This document shows positions 32,080 through 41,446 of a DNA stretch of 43,338 bases, piece by piece. The translations under genes and the position numbers were made by a program. Position 1 is the stretch's first letter, and every line of letters begins with the position of its first letter. Source of the DNA: Cudoniella acicularis (lineage: Eukaryota > Ascomycota > Leotiomycetes > Helotiales > Helotiaceae); the NCBI GenBank assembly GCA_013054445.1, contig JAAMPI010000320.1, positions 1 to 43,338 of the forward strand, in the 5' to 3' direction. The notes beneath the pieces are model-generated. The model was not told the DNA's origin. It did not search any database and was given only the letters and a program-made list of their open reading frames with translations.

Positions 32080-32142
32080 CTCGTATTGGTGGTTGGCCTG
32101 GTCCATTGGCCAATGCTTAACATTGGCGAATGGACTGGAACA
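32080..32142. repeat. Right terminal inverted repeat (63 bp)
   Basis: Reverse complement of the left TIR apart from five single-base differences and the 20-bp insert on the left. It starts CTCGTATTGGTGGTTGGCC and ends GACTGGAACA. Confidence 0.9.
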
Positions 32143-32146
32143 TGAA
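32143..32146. repeat. Target-site duplication, right copy (TGAA)
   Basis: Exact repeat of 29,861-29,864, directly after the last base of the right TIR. Confidence 0.9.
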
Positions 32147-32214
32147 CGAGCGTGGCAGTTCAGTCCGCATAGGATCCGAACAAGACTTTCACTTCAGCCG
32201 GTGGAGGCCCACCC

Positions 32215-32448
32215 TTAGACTTTAAGATCTGCTAGACATTCCAAACCTAGTGAATCCTCGCTATTCAACCTCTTCTCCTCATATTCAATGATGCCTTTCA
32301 ACTTCGATTGGGTACCCTTAGGAAGCTTCTGGTCATCTTGAAGCTCCTTCAGAGCATCACTTGCAACCTGACGGTAGTGCCCTACTGATTGATGCTGAGA
32401 TGCCCTGAACTCTTCCTGGAATATATAGTAAGTGAATGTTCTTCTCAT
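32215..32448 (-). CDS. Hypothetical open frame, possible terminal exon
   Basis: An open minus-strand frame of 77 codons. A TTCCAG that could be a splice acceptor precedes EEFRASQHQSVGHYRQVASD, so the true exon may start near 32,415. The residues ALKELQDDQKLPKGTQSKLK and IIEYEEKRLNSEDSLG are charged and helical. No upstream exon that joins it was found in the next 350 bases; they may have been lost, or the frame may be a remnant of the gene beside which the Ginger element landed. No family recognised. Confidence 0.35.
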   Translation of the reverse strand: MRRTFTYYIFQEEFRASQHQSVGHYRQVASDALKELQDDQKLPKGTQSKLKGIIEYEEKRLNSEDSLGLECLADLKV

Positions 32449-32794
32449 TCTCCTAGTTAGATGCTCACCTCTATCATATCAATCACTCTTAAGCTCGTAA
32501 AAGTAACGACAACTTGCTATGCTCTTTCTCCCGTCTCGTTCTTGTCAAGTGTTTCTAGTAGTATAATACTTCTTTGAAGATCATTGTAAGAGTGAAGCTA
32601 GGTAACCACGTAATCGTAGTAGGGGTACTGTTTGGCAGATAATCTGGCTTTAATCATTTCACTAATCGCGTACTAATACACTCAACTTCATTAGCAATAT
32701 TTAGGTAACTGGCTCAATAAAAAATACTGACAATCATATCTCGCCACCATTAAGTTACTTGCTTAGTCGTTAATTTTTCCCCGGTAGAATTATT
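32449..32794. other. Intergenic, AT-rich, ordinary composition
   Basis: About 350 bases with no coding frame of interest. It lies downstream of the paralog at 32,795-33,755 and probably holds its 3' UTR. Confidence 0.4.
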
Positions 32795-33755
32795 CTAACT
32801 CCTTTGAATGCTATTGAATAAATTGTGTCGTTCTGTCTCTAGCTTTTCGTGGAAAGTAAACCGATAGAATTCCCAGATGTCTGATTCGGTGGATTGAAAC
32901 AGCCAGGAACCAATGTATAGCAATTGATGATCTCTGATTAGAAGCTGGTAGTGAGTTTCTTCGAGCGCTTTTCGGACATCGTCATTCATCATTTTCGGGC
33001 ATAATCGTGGAACCCATAGCTTGAGGAGCAGGTCGAAAGTCTGAGTTTTGAAAAATGCTAGCGAAACAGGTGACTGCCCTCGCCGGCGTTGATCACTTGT
33101 ATGGTTCTCTCCATTGGTTCCATGATTCTCAAGCCGACCTCGATCGGAATCCTGCCAAGCCTCAGCAACATATTACTGTTCTTGCGTCCGGGATATTCAC
33201 TCACTAGTGTATGATTATAAGACTGTTGACCGCCGTTGGCGGATTCGGCAGCGCGGCGGTGTCCCTTAAAGATATCCACCATCTTAACGACCCTATTACT
33301 TCGTCAGCAAGATACCTTACGTAGAAAGGTGCGCTTACCACATGCGTTTCCCTCTTGGTCCCTCTGTGAGCAACTTGTCTAGAGCCTCTTCCTCTATGAT
33401 AAGGACTTTTTGACCTTCTTTCATCGATTGAACGACTTTCAAGACTGTACTGAAGAGGTACTGCCGTTTTCCTTGGTCATCTTCATACGAGCCATCGTAA
33501 GAGGCGAAAAGAGTCATCAATTTGTCTTCTTCAAGCGACGAGGGTAAGCTAAGAGTTATCAGTACTGGTCAGACTACTTTCAGAAGTATCTCACAAAACC
33601 TCATCATTTTCAGGGAAGCTTTGGGGAGTGAAGGCCGCCGCTATGCCGCCGAACAACAATTTCGCAAGGTCTCCGTCGCGTAGCTTTCGATCACCAACTC
33701 CCTCCTCCATTTCGTAAACGCCATCGCGAAGAGGAATGATATCAGATATCTTCAT
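32795..33755 (-). CDS. Unknown fungal protein, paralog 1 (four exons, 270 aa)
   Basis: Exons on the minus strand: 33,755-33,595, 33,548-33,339, 33,292-33,097 and 33,040-32,795, total 813 nt with all phases closing. Introns are 46, 46 and 56 nt with GTGAGA/GTAAGC/GTGATC donors. It begins MKISDIIPLRDGVYEMEEGV and has GDRKLRDGD, LMTLFASYDGSYEDDQGKRQ and VLKVVQSMKEGQKVLIIEEE. The last exon reads KMMNDDVRKALEETHYQLLI. Exons 1-2 match the gene at 41,447-42,723, including two intron positions. If the last intron is not used, the protein would end at 33,058 with 201 residues. The paralog has about 180 extra N-terminal residues that I cannot find here, so this copy may be 5'-truncated. No known domain; no signal peptide. 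Confidence 0.6.
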
Positions 33756-34164
33756 GTTATGTACTTTGATATACCCGTAGTGGAAATATTATCGGAGGAC
33801 ACCGGCCTTAGCCACTAAATTTATATCTCTAGAGGCAGAGCACAAGAGAGGTGAAACGGATGGGGCCGTGTTCTTGGATCAAAATAAGAGTGGATTTGGG
33901 GATTTTTGTGCGAATAAATAGAATTCGGTACCGTATTCTGAGATGATATAGCGCCAAACCCGCAGGCATCCTCGGGTGCCCCGGTCTCAGTTGGCTCTGT
34001 GTCTAGATCGGAGAACCCCTCGATCCAAGGGTCATCTAGCTGGGTCGACAACAGATGCGCGGCAATCTCCTAATATGCTAAATTATTTTTATTCATCAAT
34101 CAATCCACCTCAGGCAACATGACAACGCTATTATCATTCTTAACCAGAATATCAGATTTGGTGG
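33756..34164. other. Gap with a possible 3' continuation of the next gene
   Basis: On the minus strand, beyond the stop of the gene at 34,165, another frame reads DEAYKDRMTTKSDILVKNDN and SVVMLPE. A 39-base intron-like segment (GTGGAT...TATTAG, 34,073-34,111) would join it in frame to EIAAHLLSTQLDDPWIEGFS and DLDTEPTETGAPEDACGFG, ending at 33,821. This would need a one-base frame change near 34,206. It is either the real C-terminus of a broken gene or a 3' UTR. Confidence 0.35.
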
Positions 34165-34801
34165 TCATTCGATCTTTGTAGGCTTCATCCAGGCTATATG
34201 AACGTCGGCGAACTTTTCTTTGGCTTCAAGCACCTCCTTATCAACACTGCCTACTGCTTTCTTCCAAGATAAACTACATAACTCCAGTACCATAGGCTCA
34301 GACCAAACCGCCATCTGCACCCTCTTCCAATATGCATATCTTTTTCCAGCCGTATCGATATCGGCTTTAATAGCTGCCGCTTCTGCTATACGCGCAGAAC
34401 CAACCTCAAAAACTCGTACCCAACTGCGACCAAAGTTAGCACAAATGATAGTAGATGCAAAAGCCTTACAGATTGGCGTTTTTCTTCGTAGCATTTGGTG
34501 TTTTCCAGTCAAACTCCCCGGTTGTATCGTTGAACGGTACGAGTACCGTGATCATATCTCCATCCCCTAGTCTGGTGCACTTCAACACCATTTCCCAGAT
34601 GTTTTTTGTAAGTGGGTGTTGGAAATCCCTCCCATTACCATCGACGATTTTCTGGGTTTTGGTGATGAATTGTAACGAACCATGCCCCAAGGTGGTCATT
34701 CGCCATTCGCTACATTCAAGCAAAACGTGGAACTTGAACTGTAAGCCAGTTTGAATTGAAAGCGGAATTTCTTGGTGCAATTCATGTATTGCCTCTGCCA
34801 T
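34165..34801 (-). CDS. Unknown fungal protein (two exons, 196 aa)
   Basis: Exons 34,801-34,470 and 34,423-34,165, joined over a 46-nt intron (GTAAGG donor, GTGCTAAC branch, CGCAG acceptor). It begins MAEAIHELHQEIPLSIQTGL and reads FKFHVLLECSEWRMTTLGHG, GDGDMITVLVPFNDTTGEFD, then WVRVFEVGSARIAEAAAIKA and DKEVLEAKEKFADVH. The frame is open further upstream to 35,029, but I chose the ATG at 34,801 because a TATATAA box and a pyrimidine-rich leader lie in the extension, and CACGATGGC is a good start context. The N-terminal half looks beta-rich, the C-terminal half helical. No domain recognised. The 3' end may be displaced by a frameshift (see 33,756-34,164). Confidence 0.6.
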
Positions 34802-35588
34802 CGTGACAGCAGGAGGTACGGTGAGTGGCGTGGCTGCTCTGGGTGCTAGGGATGTCAGTCGACGAATGACCGTCTCTGAGAGATGCCGATGAGCGTGCAG
34901 CAGAGTGAAAGTGATGTCACAGGATGAAGAGAGAAGGTGGGCAGTAAACGAATACCACAGAACGAAGCGAGGCGAACCGCAATTCTGCCTCGTTCCGCTG
35001 GGCTTCTTATATATCTTACGTCGGGACATACTCGTGCTATGAGTTAGAACAGATATTCGACATACTGTCTGGTCATATTCGTTGGTGCTGACCCGAATTC
35101 AAGGGCTTGATTGTGGCCCCCATCATTGCCCATTCTCTGTTTGCAAGGAGGTCCGTCCACGCGAGGCGGAGGACTACGATGCGAAAGACTCAATAGCCGC
35201 AGGTAGCGGGGGTCTCTCCATCATTCCACGATTGACAATGGAATCCAAGGCCTCCCCGTACTGTGTCGAATCTGACAATCTAAAGCGCCGCGATGGGAGC
35301 CAAAGTAATCAATAATGGAGGTGACCATTTAATCATGATTGCATTCAAAGGGGCCCAGAATTCCTTTTACGATATCCAGAGGTTGTATGGAACAGAAATG
35401 TGAGATGATAGGCAGTGGCTGGGCCCACGGACCTTTCGCCATCCCTGCTATGCAGCATCTTACCGAATGTGTCAGCACCGCGGGGTCAACGCAATAGGTT
35501 TAGCGTGATCGCCGACATCAGCTCGCCTTGCCGCCCCAAGCGTGTCCTTGTGCTTGCGTAGAGCCTTGTGTAGAGCCTTGCACACGTA
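34802..35588. other. Divergent promoter region between two genes
   Basis: The gene at 34,165-34,801 is read leftward and the gene at 35,589-38,412 rightward, so this 790-bp stretch holds both promoters. The part near 34,802-35,000 is the likely 5' leader of the left gene. A 77-codon open frame at 35,082-35,315 has no support as a gene. No TATA box is obvious for the right gene. Confidence 0.5.
35007..35013 (-). promoter_or_regulatory. TATA box (TATATAA) of the gene at 34,165-34,801
   Basis: TATATAA on the minus strand lies about 205 bases before the chosen ATG. A CT-rich leader (CTTCTCTCTTCATCCTGTG) follows, as is common in highly expressed fungal genes. Confidence 0.5.
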
Positions 35589-38412
35589 ATGGGAAACGGC
35601 CTCAGTGTGAGCTCTATCGTTGATCAGCTGCATGCGCTACACCCTGCAGAGAGGTCAGAAGCTCTCGACAAGTTGTGTGAGCAGGTATGTCACAGGGGTT
35701 GAATTCCAGAAGGGTCGCTAATGCGTCTACGATAGCATGACGAAATCAGAGTATATCTGAAATCCAAATACCACCGGGATTTAGAGGCTCCCCAGGAACA
35801 ACAGTCAGGGCAACCGAAGCCAAAGCAACCACATTTGCAAGCCATACATATCAAAAAGTTTATACCTGAGGAGCAGAAACTGACCGAAAAAGAACGTTCC
35901 ACCTGGGATGGAGATCCCCGTCTCTTTTGGACATCTTCCTCTTATAGCTTCCTACCACCAGAGAACTGCCACGAGCCCCTCCGTTTTGTATTGGATGCGA
36001 CCACTCGGATTGAGCCACAGAGCCATGAAGATTGTTTGCGAAGAAGGTATCTTGCCTTGTTTTGGTTCGACTGCTTCGCTGCGAGATACCCAGAGCAGGA
36101 AACAGCATTCGACCATGAATATCTGGATCTTGGCCGCCATATTTTGGGCCATGCTGTTGTGGACAGCGATGCGAAGGTCTCCAGGCTGCGGGAGCAGGTG
36201 AAAGCGGGCCGAAAATATAACATGCTCACGAGGAAATTCGAGGACGGTATCCTGCTGACCCTCCCTTCGAGTATTGGCTGGTCGACGTAAGTACGGTACT
36301 CTTTTAACCCCCATCTTAAACTCACAACTTAAAGGCTCGAAAGAAAACTGCCACTAGATCAAGAGAAGTTCGATACCTGGATAGAACCTGTTATTGGTAG
36401 CATCTGGGAGGAACTGTCAAAGAGAGAAGACATTCGCGACCTTGGTCGACGCATTCGACAAATAATCCTGCAGAGATGTCTCCCACGTCACGCAAAGAGT
36501 TCGGCCCCACCGCCGAAGAGACGAAAAACGAATGGTACAGTTGCCGTGGTACAGAAGACTGTGTCAACGGCTCCTTCAGTTGCGGTTGGATCACCAGCAT
36601 CGCCAATTACCCAATCTACATCGCCTCGAGCCCGCATTCATAGCTGTCTGCGCAGTGGAGCAGTTCCGGGAAGTCCTAGACATGAGGCGAACTATCCAGC
36701 TAGTCAAGGCCAGAACGTACAAGCAACCCCTCAGGATGTGGAGAGCAGTCACAGAAGGATATTCTCGACAAGTCCAGCGGTTGGAGTGTCGCCAAGGACA
36801 TTCATACCTCCACTGTTCTATGCCATGGGCAATTATATCCCAAAACTTATAGTTGATCGTGCAGTATCCCCACAGCCACGATGGAGCGAGCATGGTGAGT
36901 TTGAGGAAGTTACACCACAGGATGCTGGCCTTCATCAGGATCTAGTGTGTCTTCTCTCAAACGAGGCAAAACTTAAACAGCATATTGAGGAACTTGTCTC
37001 ACAGTCGATAATTCAGAAGGAACGATCGACAGGCGGTCTTCAAACTTACACCTGTCAATACGAACTAGGTCGAAACATGTATGATCAAAATAGAGCGTAC
37101 TGGATTCATCGGGGTTTTGAACTGTGTTGTTATGTCTTTCCTCGAGATCAGATCCTCGAATCTTCGTAAGTCTAAGACGACGCTCCCTTCATTTATCTTG
37201 CCGCTCACCTCTTTTAGATTCGGATTTGTTGGAAGACAGTTGCTTCACGTCCTCCAACATCTTCTGCGACTAATATCGGAAATAGATCTTGAGATCCCCC
37301 CACGGAAAGATGCTGTGGAAGCCCTTGTAGCAGCCTCTAAATTCGGGGAAATGAGTAATCGGAAAGATTTGCTTAAGATCGCTGCCGAGTTACACAAAGA
37401 CCCGGAGCAGACGGCTACCCAGGCTATGATTGTCCACAGGGATAGCGTTCTGCTACGTCTTTGCAGAAAAATATCTGAATCTCAAAGCGTAATACAAGAA
37501 TTCCTTGGCCGTCCATTCACCCAGCCAAATCCCAGATTGCACTCTCTTCTTGGACTTCTACACCTATCTCAAGCCGAGAATTGGGCCTATCAGTTCAATC
37601 ACCAAAAGGTGTACAATGAAGCACAAAAGTGGGGGCCGGGCGACAGTCCATCAGCCATGCAGCTATACGTGCTCCGGACCAAACTCAAAGTCCTTGGCCA
37701 GTCATATAAAGGTGAAGGACTCTTTGAGGATGCAAAGTCTGCCTTTGAAGGTTGTCTCGCAGCAATGAAACCTCAAGACTCTGAGCGATTTCTTATCAAA
37801 TCTCACCTGGCGGATGTATATTGCGAGGTGGACTACTTGAAGCGCAAGGAATTCGCAATCCCGGATGCTACGTACTTAGACGAGGCAGAGAAGGTAGTGA
37901 GTCCTGAAATCAAACATCTGCGAACCAGTAGCCGGCACCCAAGGCACCTCCGACGCTTGCTTCTTTCGTTACTCGAAATCGAAATGATACGTGGTCGACA
38001 GAGCGTAGCGGAATGTTTGATCGAAGAACTCTTGGCCACTTACAACAACCTCACCGAACATGACATAAATGACCAAGTTGGGCATGTGCGGGCACTCATT
38101 GCTTGGGCGCGCATCTCCGAGCCGTCGGAAGCAGTTGTACGGTGGCATACCGCATTTCACTGGAATAAAATATACAACCCCTCTGAAGAGGATGTCTTTA
38201 CCTGTGGTATGATCTTCCTTTTTATTTCCTTGGCATATTTCAAACTCGGGAATACCGATGAGAGCTGGGCAAGTTTCAATCGTGCAGCAGAAATTATTAG
38301 TAGAAAGCAACCGCAGTTTTTGATACCCGGAGTTGGCACATATTTGTATGATTTTGCTCGGCGAGAGCTATGGTCAGTGGCAGGGTGGCTACTGCCGGGA
38401 AAGACTCCATAA
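35589..38412 (+). CDS. Large unknown protein with TPR-like C-terminus (four exons, 890 aa)
   Basis: Exons 35,589-35,684, 35,736-36,286, 36,335-37,165 and 37,218-38,412, total 2,673 nt. The introns of 51, 48 and 52 nt have GTATGT/GTAAGT/GTAAGT donors, and phases close exactly. It begins MGNGLSVSSIVDQLHALHPA. Residues about 50-250 hold a globular part (PRLFWTSSSYSFLPPENCHE, LRRRYLALFWFDCFAARYPE). A Ser/Pro-rich linker follows, with a possible nuclear signal PPPKRRK near residue 275. The C-terminal 330 residues are helical and TPR-like: QGKG-type GLFEDAKSAFEGCLAAMK, LIKSHLADVYCEVDYLK, MIRGRQSVAECLIEELLATY, LAYFKLGNTDESWASFNRAA, then QFLIPGVGTYLYDFARRELW. I know this C-terminal pattern only from uncharacterised fungal proteins. 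It is a likely protein-protein scaffold; the partner is unknown. Confidence 0.75.
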
Positions 38413-39453
38413 CTTTTAGATTCACTCGAGGTTTAACAAATGGACATGAGATAATCAAAATCGGGCAAAAGCCGCAACTGATATTTCTGAATGTCCTTCC
38501 ATATCAGACCGAAACTCTATCATGTCTGGCAGCAGGCCCAAGCTTTACCCTAGACCTGCAAAATTATGCACAAGAGAGAGCGAGAGATGAAAATAAAGCA
38601 AAGACCATGGCCGGATAGACTTGATGCATATGGGATGAACGACGTCTGACTATCATACGTTACATGTCTCGGTCTACATCAATTCGGATTGGTCTCTTAT
38701 TGAGACGCAGGTGCTAGAGCTCGTCAAACAGCTGAAAGATAAGGGCGTCTTTTTTGTGAACCAATCGACTTTGTCAATGCGCGAAATCAATATATCGACA
38801 TACATGCCGCCGTTCGATGTCCTCGTTATGAAAGACACTATCTGCGGTTTCGCGGGCTTCCGACAAATTTCCACTCCTTGGCGATTTTGGAGATCGGAGG
38901 ATAAGCCTGCCAATGAATGGGCCACAGGAGCTGTCGGCATGTTAGTAATACGTTGAAGGATCGCTTTCCATCCGCCATATTATTTATTGACATTAAAGTG
39001 AAACAAGACAAAAATGAGGATGCGGATGTGGTAGAGGTTCTCTAGCACCTTCTAATAATGCGAAGGAAGGTTTTGTAGAAAGGCTTTCGTACGGTCCAAT
39101 ACGAGCGCAGCTCTAAGCGAGAAAAATTTGGCCGAGGATGTGCAAACAATGCAAACATCCGTTTCTGACTAAGCGACGGCCCTGTCCCCCGCATTTTGTT
39201 CGCGTGAAATGATTCAACTTCGAAAAGCCTTGATTTTCCCAACACAACTCGAAAGACTCAAAGGTTAGTACCACCTGGAATCAACTACTGTCTCAGGGAA
39301 CACAGCCCATGCAGAGCAACTCCTTCTTTGATGACGACATCTCGATCGAGACCACACCCAAAAGCAGTCAACTTCTGCGCAGAGCTTCATGTACAATATT
39401 TCGAGCCATCTCCTCCTCCGCGGGACAGCAGACCTCGAAGAAGCCGCTTGAAA
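38413..39453. other. Intergenic, one weak open frame
   Basis: A plus-strand frame from about 38,655 to 38,956 reads HTLHVSVYINSDWSLIETQV, LELVKQLKDKGVFFVNQSTL, NISTYMPPFDVLVMKD and FRQISTPWRFWRSEDKPANE. It looks coding, but I find no start codon or exon to join it to, so it may be a gene remnant. The remainder should hold the 3' UTR of the large gene and the promoter and leader of the acetyltransferase gene. Confidence 0.4.
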
Positions 39454-40302
39454 ATGGAGGAGCAAGTCTATAAGAAGTACGATGCGGGGCAGGTCACGGA
39501 GACCATGCTACAAGAAGCGGCGGTGCTCTTCAGTGAGAACTATGGTGTTTGGGGCGAGCAAGCGACTGGCAAATTCGCAAAACCAGGTAAGCTACCTCAA
39601 ACTCATTTGCGTTCGTCTTCTAACTAAAGACAGGCAGTCGTGTGCGCCTCAGTAAAGACCGGCTTCGATCTCAATACCTCCCCGATAATGCCACATGCTT
39701 CTATGTCAGGGTTACTGTCGATGGCCAGCTTGCTGGTAACGCATTCGCCTGCCGTTGGACGGTCAATGACAAAACAGTGTGTTGGGTTACTCAGTTGGTA
39801 GTTGATCGCGACTATCGAGAGCGTGGACTCGCAAAGGGCCTCTTGAATCAGCTCAAGCAAAACGACGTCGATATATACGGCCTCATGAGCTCTCATCCTG
39901 CTGCCTGTCTCGCGGCTGCGAAAGCATTTAGAGGTAAGCACACTGAAGCTTTACAAGATGGAATCAACTCTAAGAACTATAGACTCTATCAGAACACTCC
40001 AACTTGGTCCTATCGGGAAATATGCGGAAGAGATTATGAAAGCGTCGCCCATAAGTTATGTCAAGGATGCCAAACTCCGCGGTAGCGTTTTTGACCCTGG
40101 TGACACCAGCGGCCTTGTTTCGTCTGTTGATTCGGGATTTTTCGTCGACCACAATGAACCACTCGAAGCTTTGGCATGGGTGCGAGAGGAAATGGACTGG
40201 CCCCTTGGTGAATTGTTTGATGGACATGAATTCATCCTTATTCTTGAAGCCAGACGTCGTTCTCGATCTAGGTCTACGTCTAGGCCAAAGTCTGGCTCCT
40301 AG
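39454..40302 (+). CDS. GNAT-family N-acetyltransferase (three exons, 250 aa)
   Basis: Exons 39,454-39,586, 39,634-39,933 and 39,983-40,302, total 753 nt. The two introns (47 and 49 nt) have GTAAGC donors and ACAG/ATAG acceptors; phases close exactly. It starts MEEQVYKKYDAGQVTETMLQ. The GNAT fold shows as VRVTVDGQLAGNAFACRW (beta 2-3) and VTQLVVDRDYRERGLAKGLL, where RERGLA is the acetyl-CoA pyrophosphate loop (R/Q-x-x-G-x-A), followed by YGLMSSHPAACLAAAKAF. A C-terminal extension, SYVKDAKLRGSVFDPG and GFFVDHNEPLEALAWVRE, is typical of a fungal-specific GNAT group. The substrate is unknown. The C-terminus ends in an Arg/Ser-rich tail (RRRSRSRSTSRPKSGS). The frame is also open for 42 codons before this ATG; the internal ATG fits the family length. 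Confidence 0.85.
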
Positions 40303-41446
40303 CGGGCCATCATCGGCAGCAATGGTTCTCTTTTATACTATGCATCCATTCGCAGCCCATATCAATGGGGCGCGAAGCATTCGCTCTTTCGTTTGTGACA
40401 TAGGGTATGGAGGAAAGGCAGATTTCCGAGGTGTCATTCAATGTCTACCTCACGAATCCCGGTGGTTCCTAGCAACTTTCGTTCCAAATTTTTCAAGGTA
40501 TAATTGACATTGGTCAAACCTTGCTCTTGCTGTGGCCGTTTCTGATTCGGCAAATGTGCTGAGGTGATATCACCCATGTATGACTCATCGACACCAAGCG
40601 TTGGCGCACATGTAGTGGACGTTTGGTGACCGTTCAGAAGTTCATCACATGATGGCTTAATTGGGAGCACTTCTCTTCCCCTTTCTTTTTGCCCGTCGCC
40701 TCGCCCGGCTACGCCTGCAGTACTTTCATTCAGCCTGAGAAATTTACGATAGGGGCTCAGCGTTTCATGGCATTGCACTTCTCCGAGACTTGTATATTTC
40801 CGGCGGAAAGAATAATTTCTGGCAACATGAGATTCTACCCTACGGATAGAGCCAATAATGATGCCAACTTCTAAGGTTCTCTTATCGGCATCCCTCTGAA
40901 GGTCGAATCGTTCTGGGTCCTTCGACTCACAGCTCTTTTATTGGCACGCTGGATATTGCGAGTCTAACTGGATCAAAAGATGACCTATCAGATTCCCACT
41001 AGCTGCTCCTATGGATGCAGAAGACGTGAAGCAGTTTTATATCCTGGTAAAAGCTCAAAGATTGATGCCTCTTCGAACTCAGCAAGGACTATGATGATAT
41101 GTTACTCTTGTTTGGTAGAACGCGGCAGAAATGGAGTGAAACTTGAGAAAGGGGTCCAGAAACGGTCCCTCCTGAAATAGAAGTGCAGCACCAGGGGCAT
41201 TTGCACATCCGTCTAAGCGGTAGAGTTTAGTCGCCAGTGGCTGTTTCTTACGAAGCTGGCATCTTTTGAGCATCTATAGAATCGAATTCGCCACGGAGAC
41301 TGCTTTTGGTTTAGAATCTTCTGCAATACTCAGAGAGAAATTCCTGGATCCAAACGTGATTTGTATGAGATATTAAGTCAACAACAGCGAGACGATTATT
41401 AGTCAAAATCTCTCAATTCTACAGAGGTATCTCCATTCTTCGAAAT
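40303..41446. other. Long gap without a recognised gene
   Basis: About 1.1 kb of ordinary composition. A 114-codon minus-strand frame (40,434-40,778) reads LNESTAGVAGRGDGQKERGR and PTLGVDESYMGDITSAHLPN; it has no domain and no splicing partner. A plus-strand piece near 41,005-41,080 (LAAPMDAEDVKQFYILVKAQ) also looks coding, but a stop follows soon. These may be remains of a decayed gene. Confidence 0.35.

Larger units (their letters stand above)
29865..32142 (+). mobile_element. Ginger-type DNA transposon (2,278 bp)
   Basis: Complete element with terminal inverted repeats beginning TGTTCC and ending GGAACA, a perfect 4-bp target duplication (TGAA), and one internal gene for a gypsy-integrase-like DDE transposase. 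Ginger elements are cut-and-paste transposons whose transposase is related to the integrase of gypsy retrotransposons. No reverse transcriptase, protease or LTR is present, which separates it from a retroelement. The gene is broken (two stops, one frameshift), so this copy is non-autonomous; its ends look fit to be moved in trans. Composition differs sharply from the RIP block to the left. The element sits at the edge between that block and ordinary DNA. Confidence 0.88.

Noticed and set aside
29865..32142. LTR retrotransposon remnant
   Set aside because: The ends are inverted, not direct, repeats; there is no protease, reverse transcriptase or primer-binding site, and the duplication is 4 bp.
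34802..35029. N-terminal extension of the gene at 34,165-34,801
   Set aside because: The extension contains a TATATAA box and a pyrimidine-rich leader; the ATG at 34,801 has the better context.
35860..36935. Several open frames on the minus strand and in other plus frames
   Set aside because: They overlap the 890-residue gene, whose exon phases close exactly; they are shadows.
37833..38339. Minus-strand open frames of 60-113 codons
   Set aside because: They are antisense to the TPR-like C-terminal exon of the same gene.
39328..39453. 42-codon extension before the acetyltransferase ATG
   Set aside because: It is Pro/Arg-rich and not needed for the GNAT fold; the internal ATG gives the usual family start.
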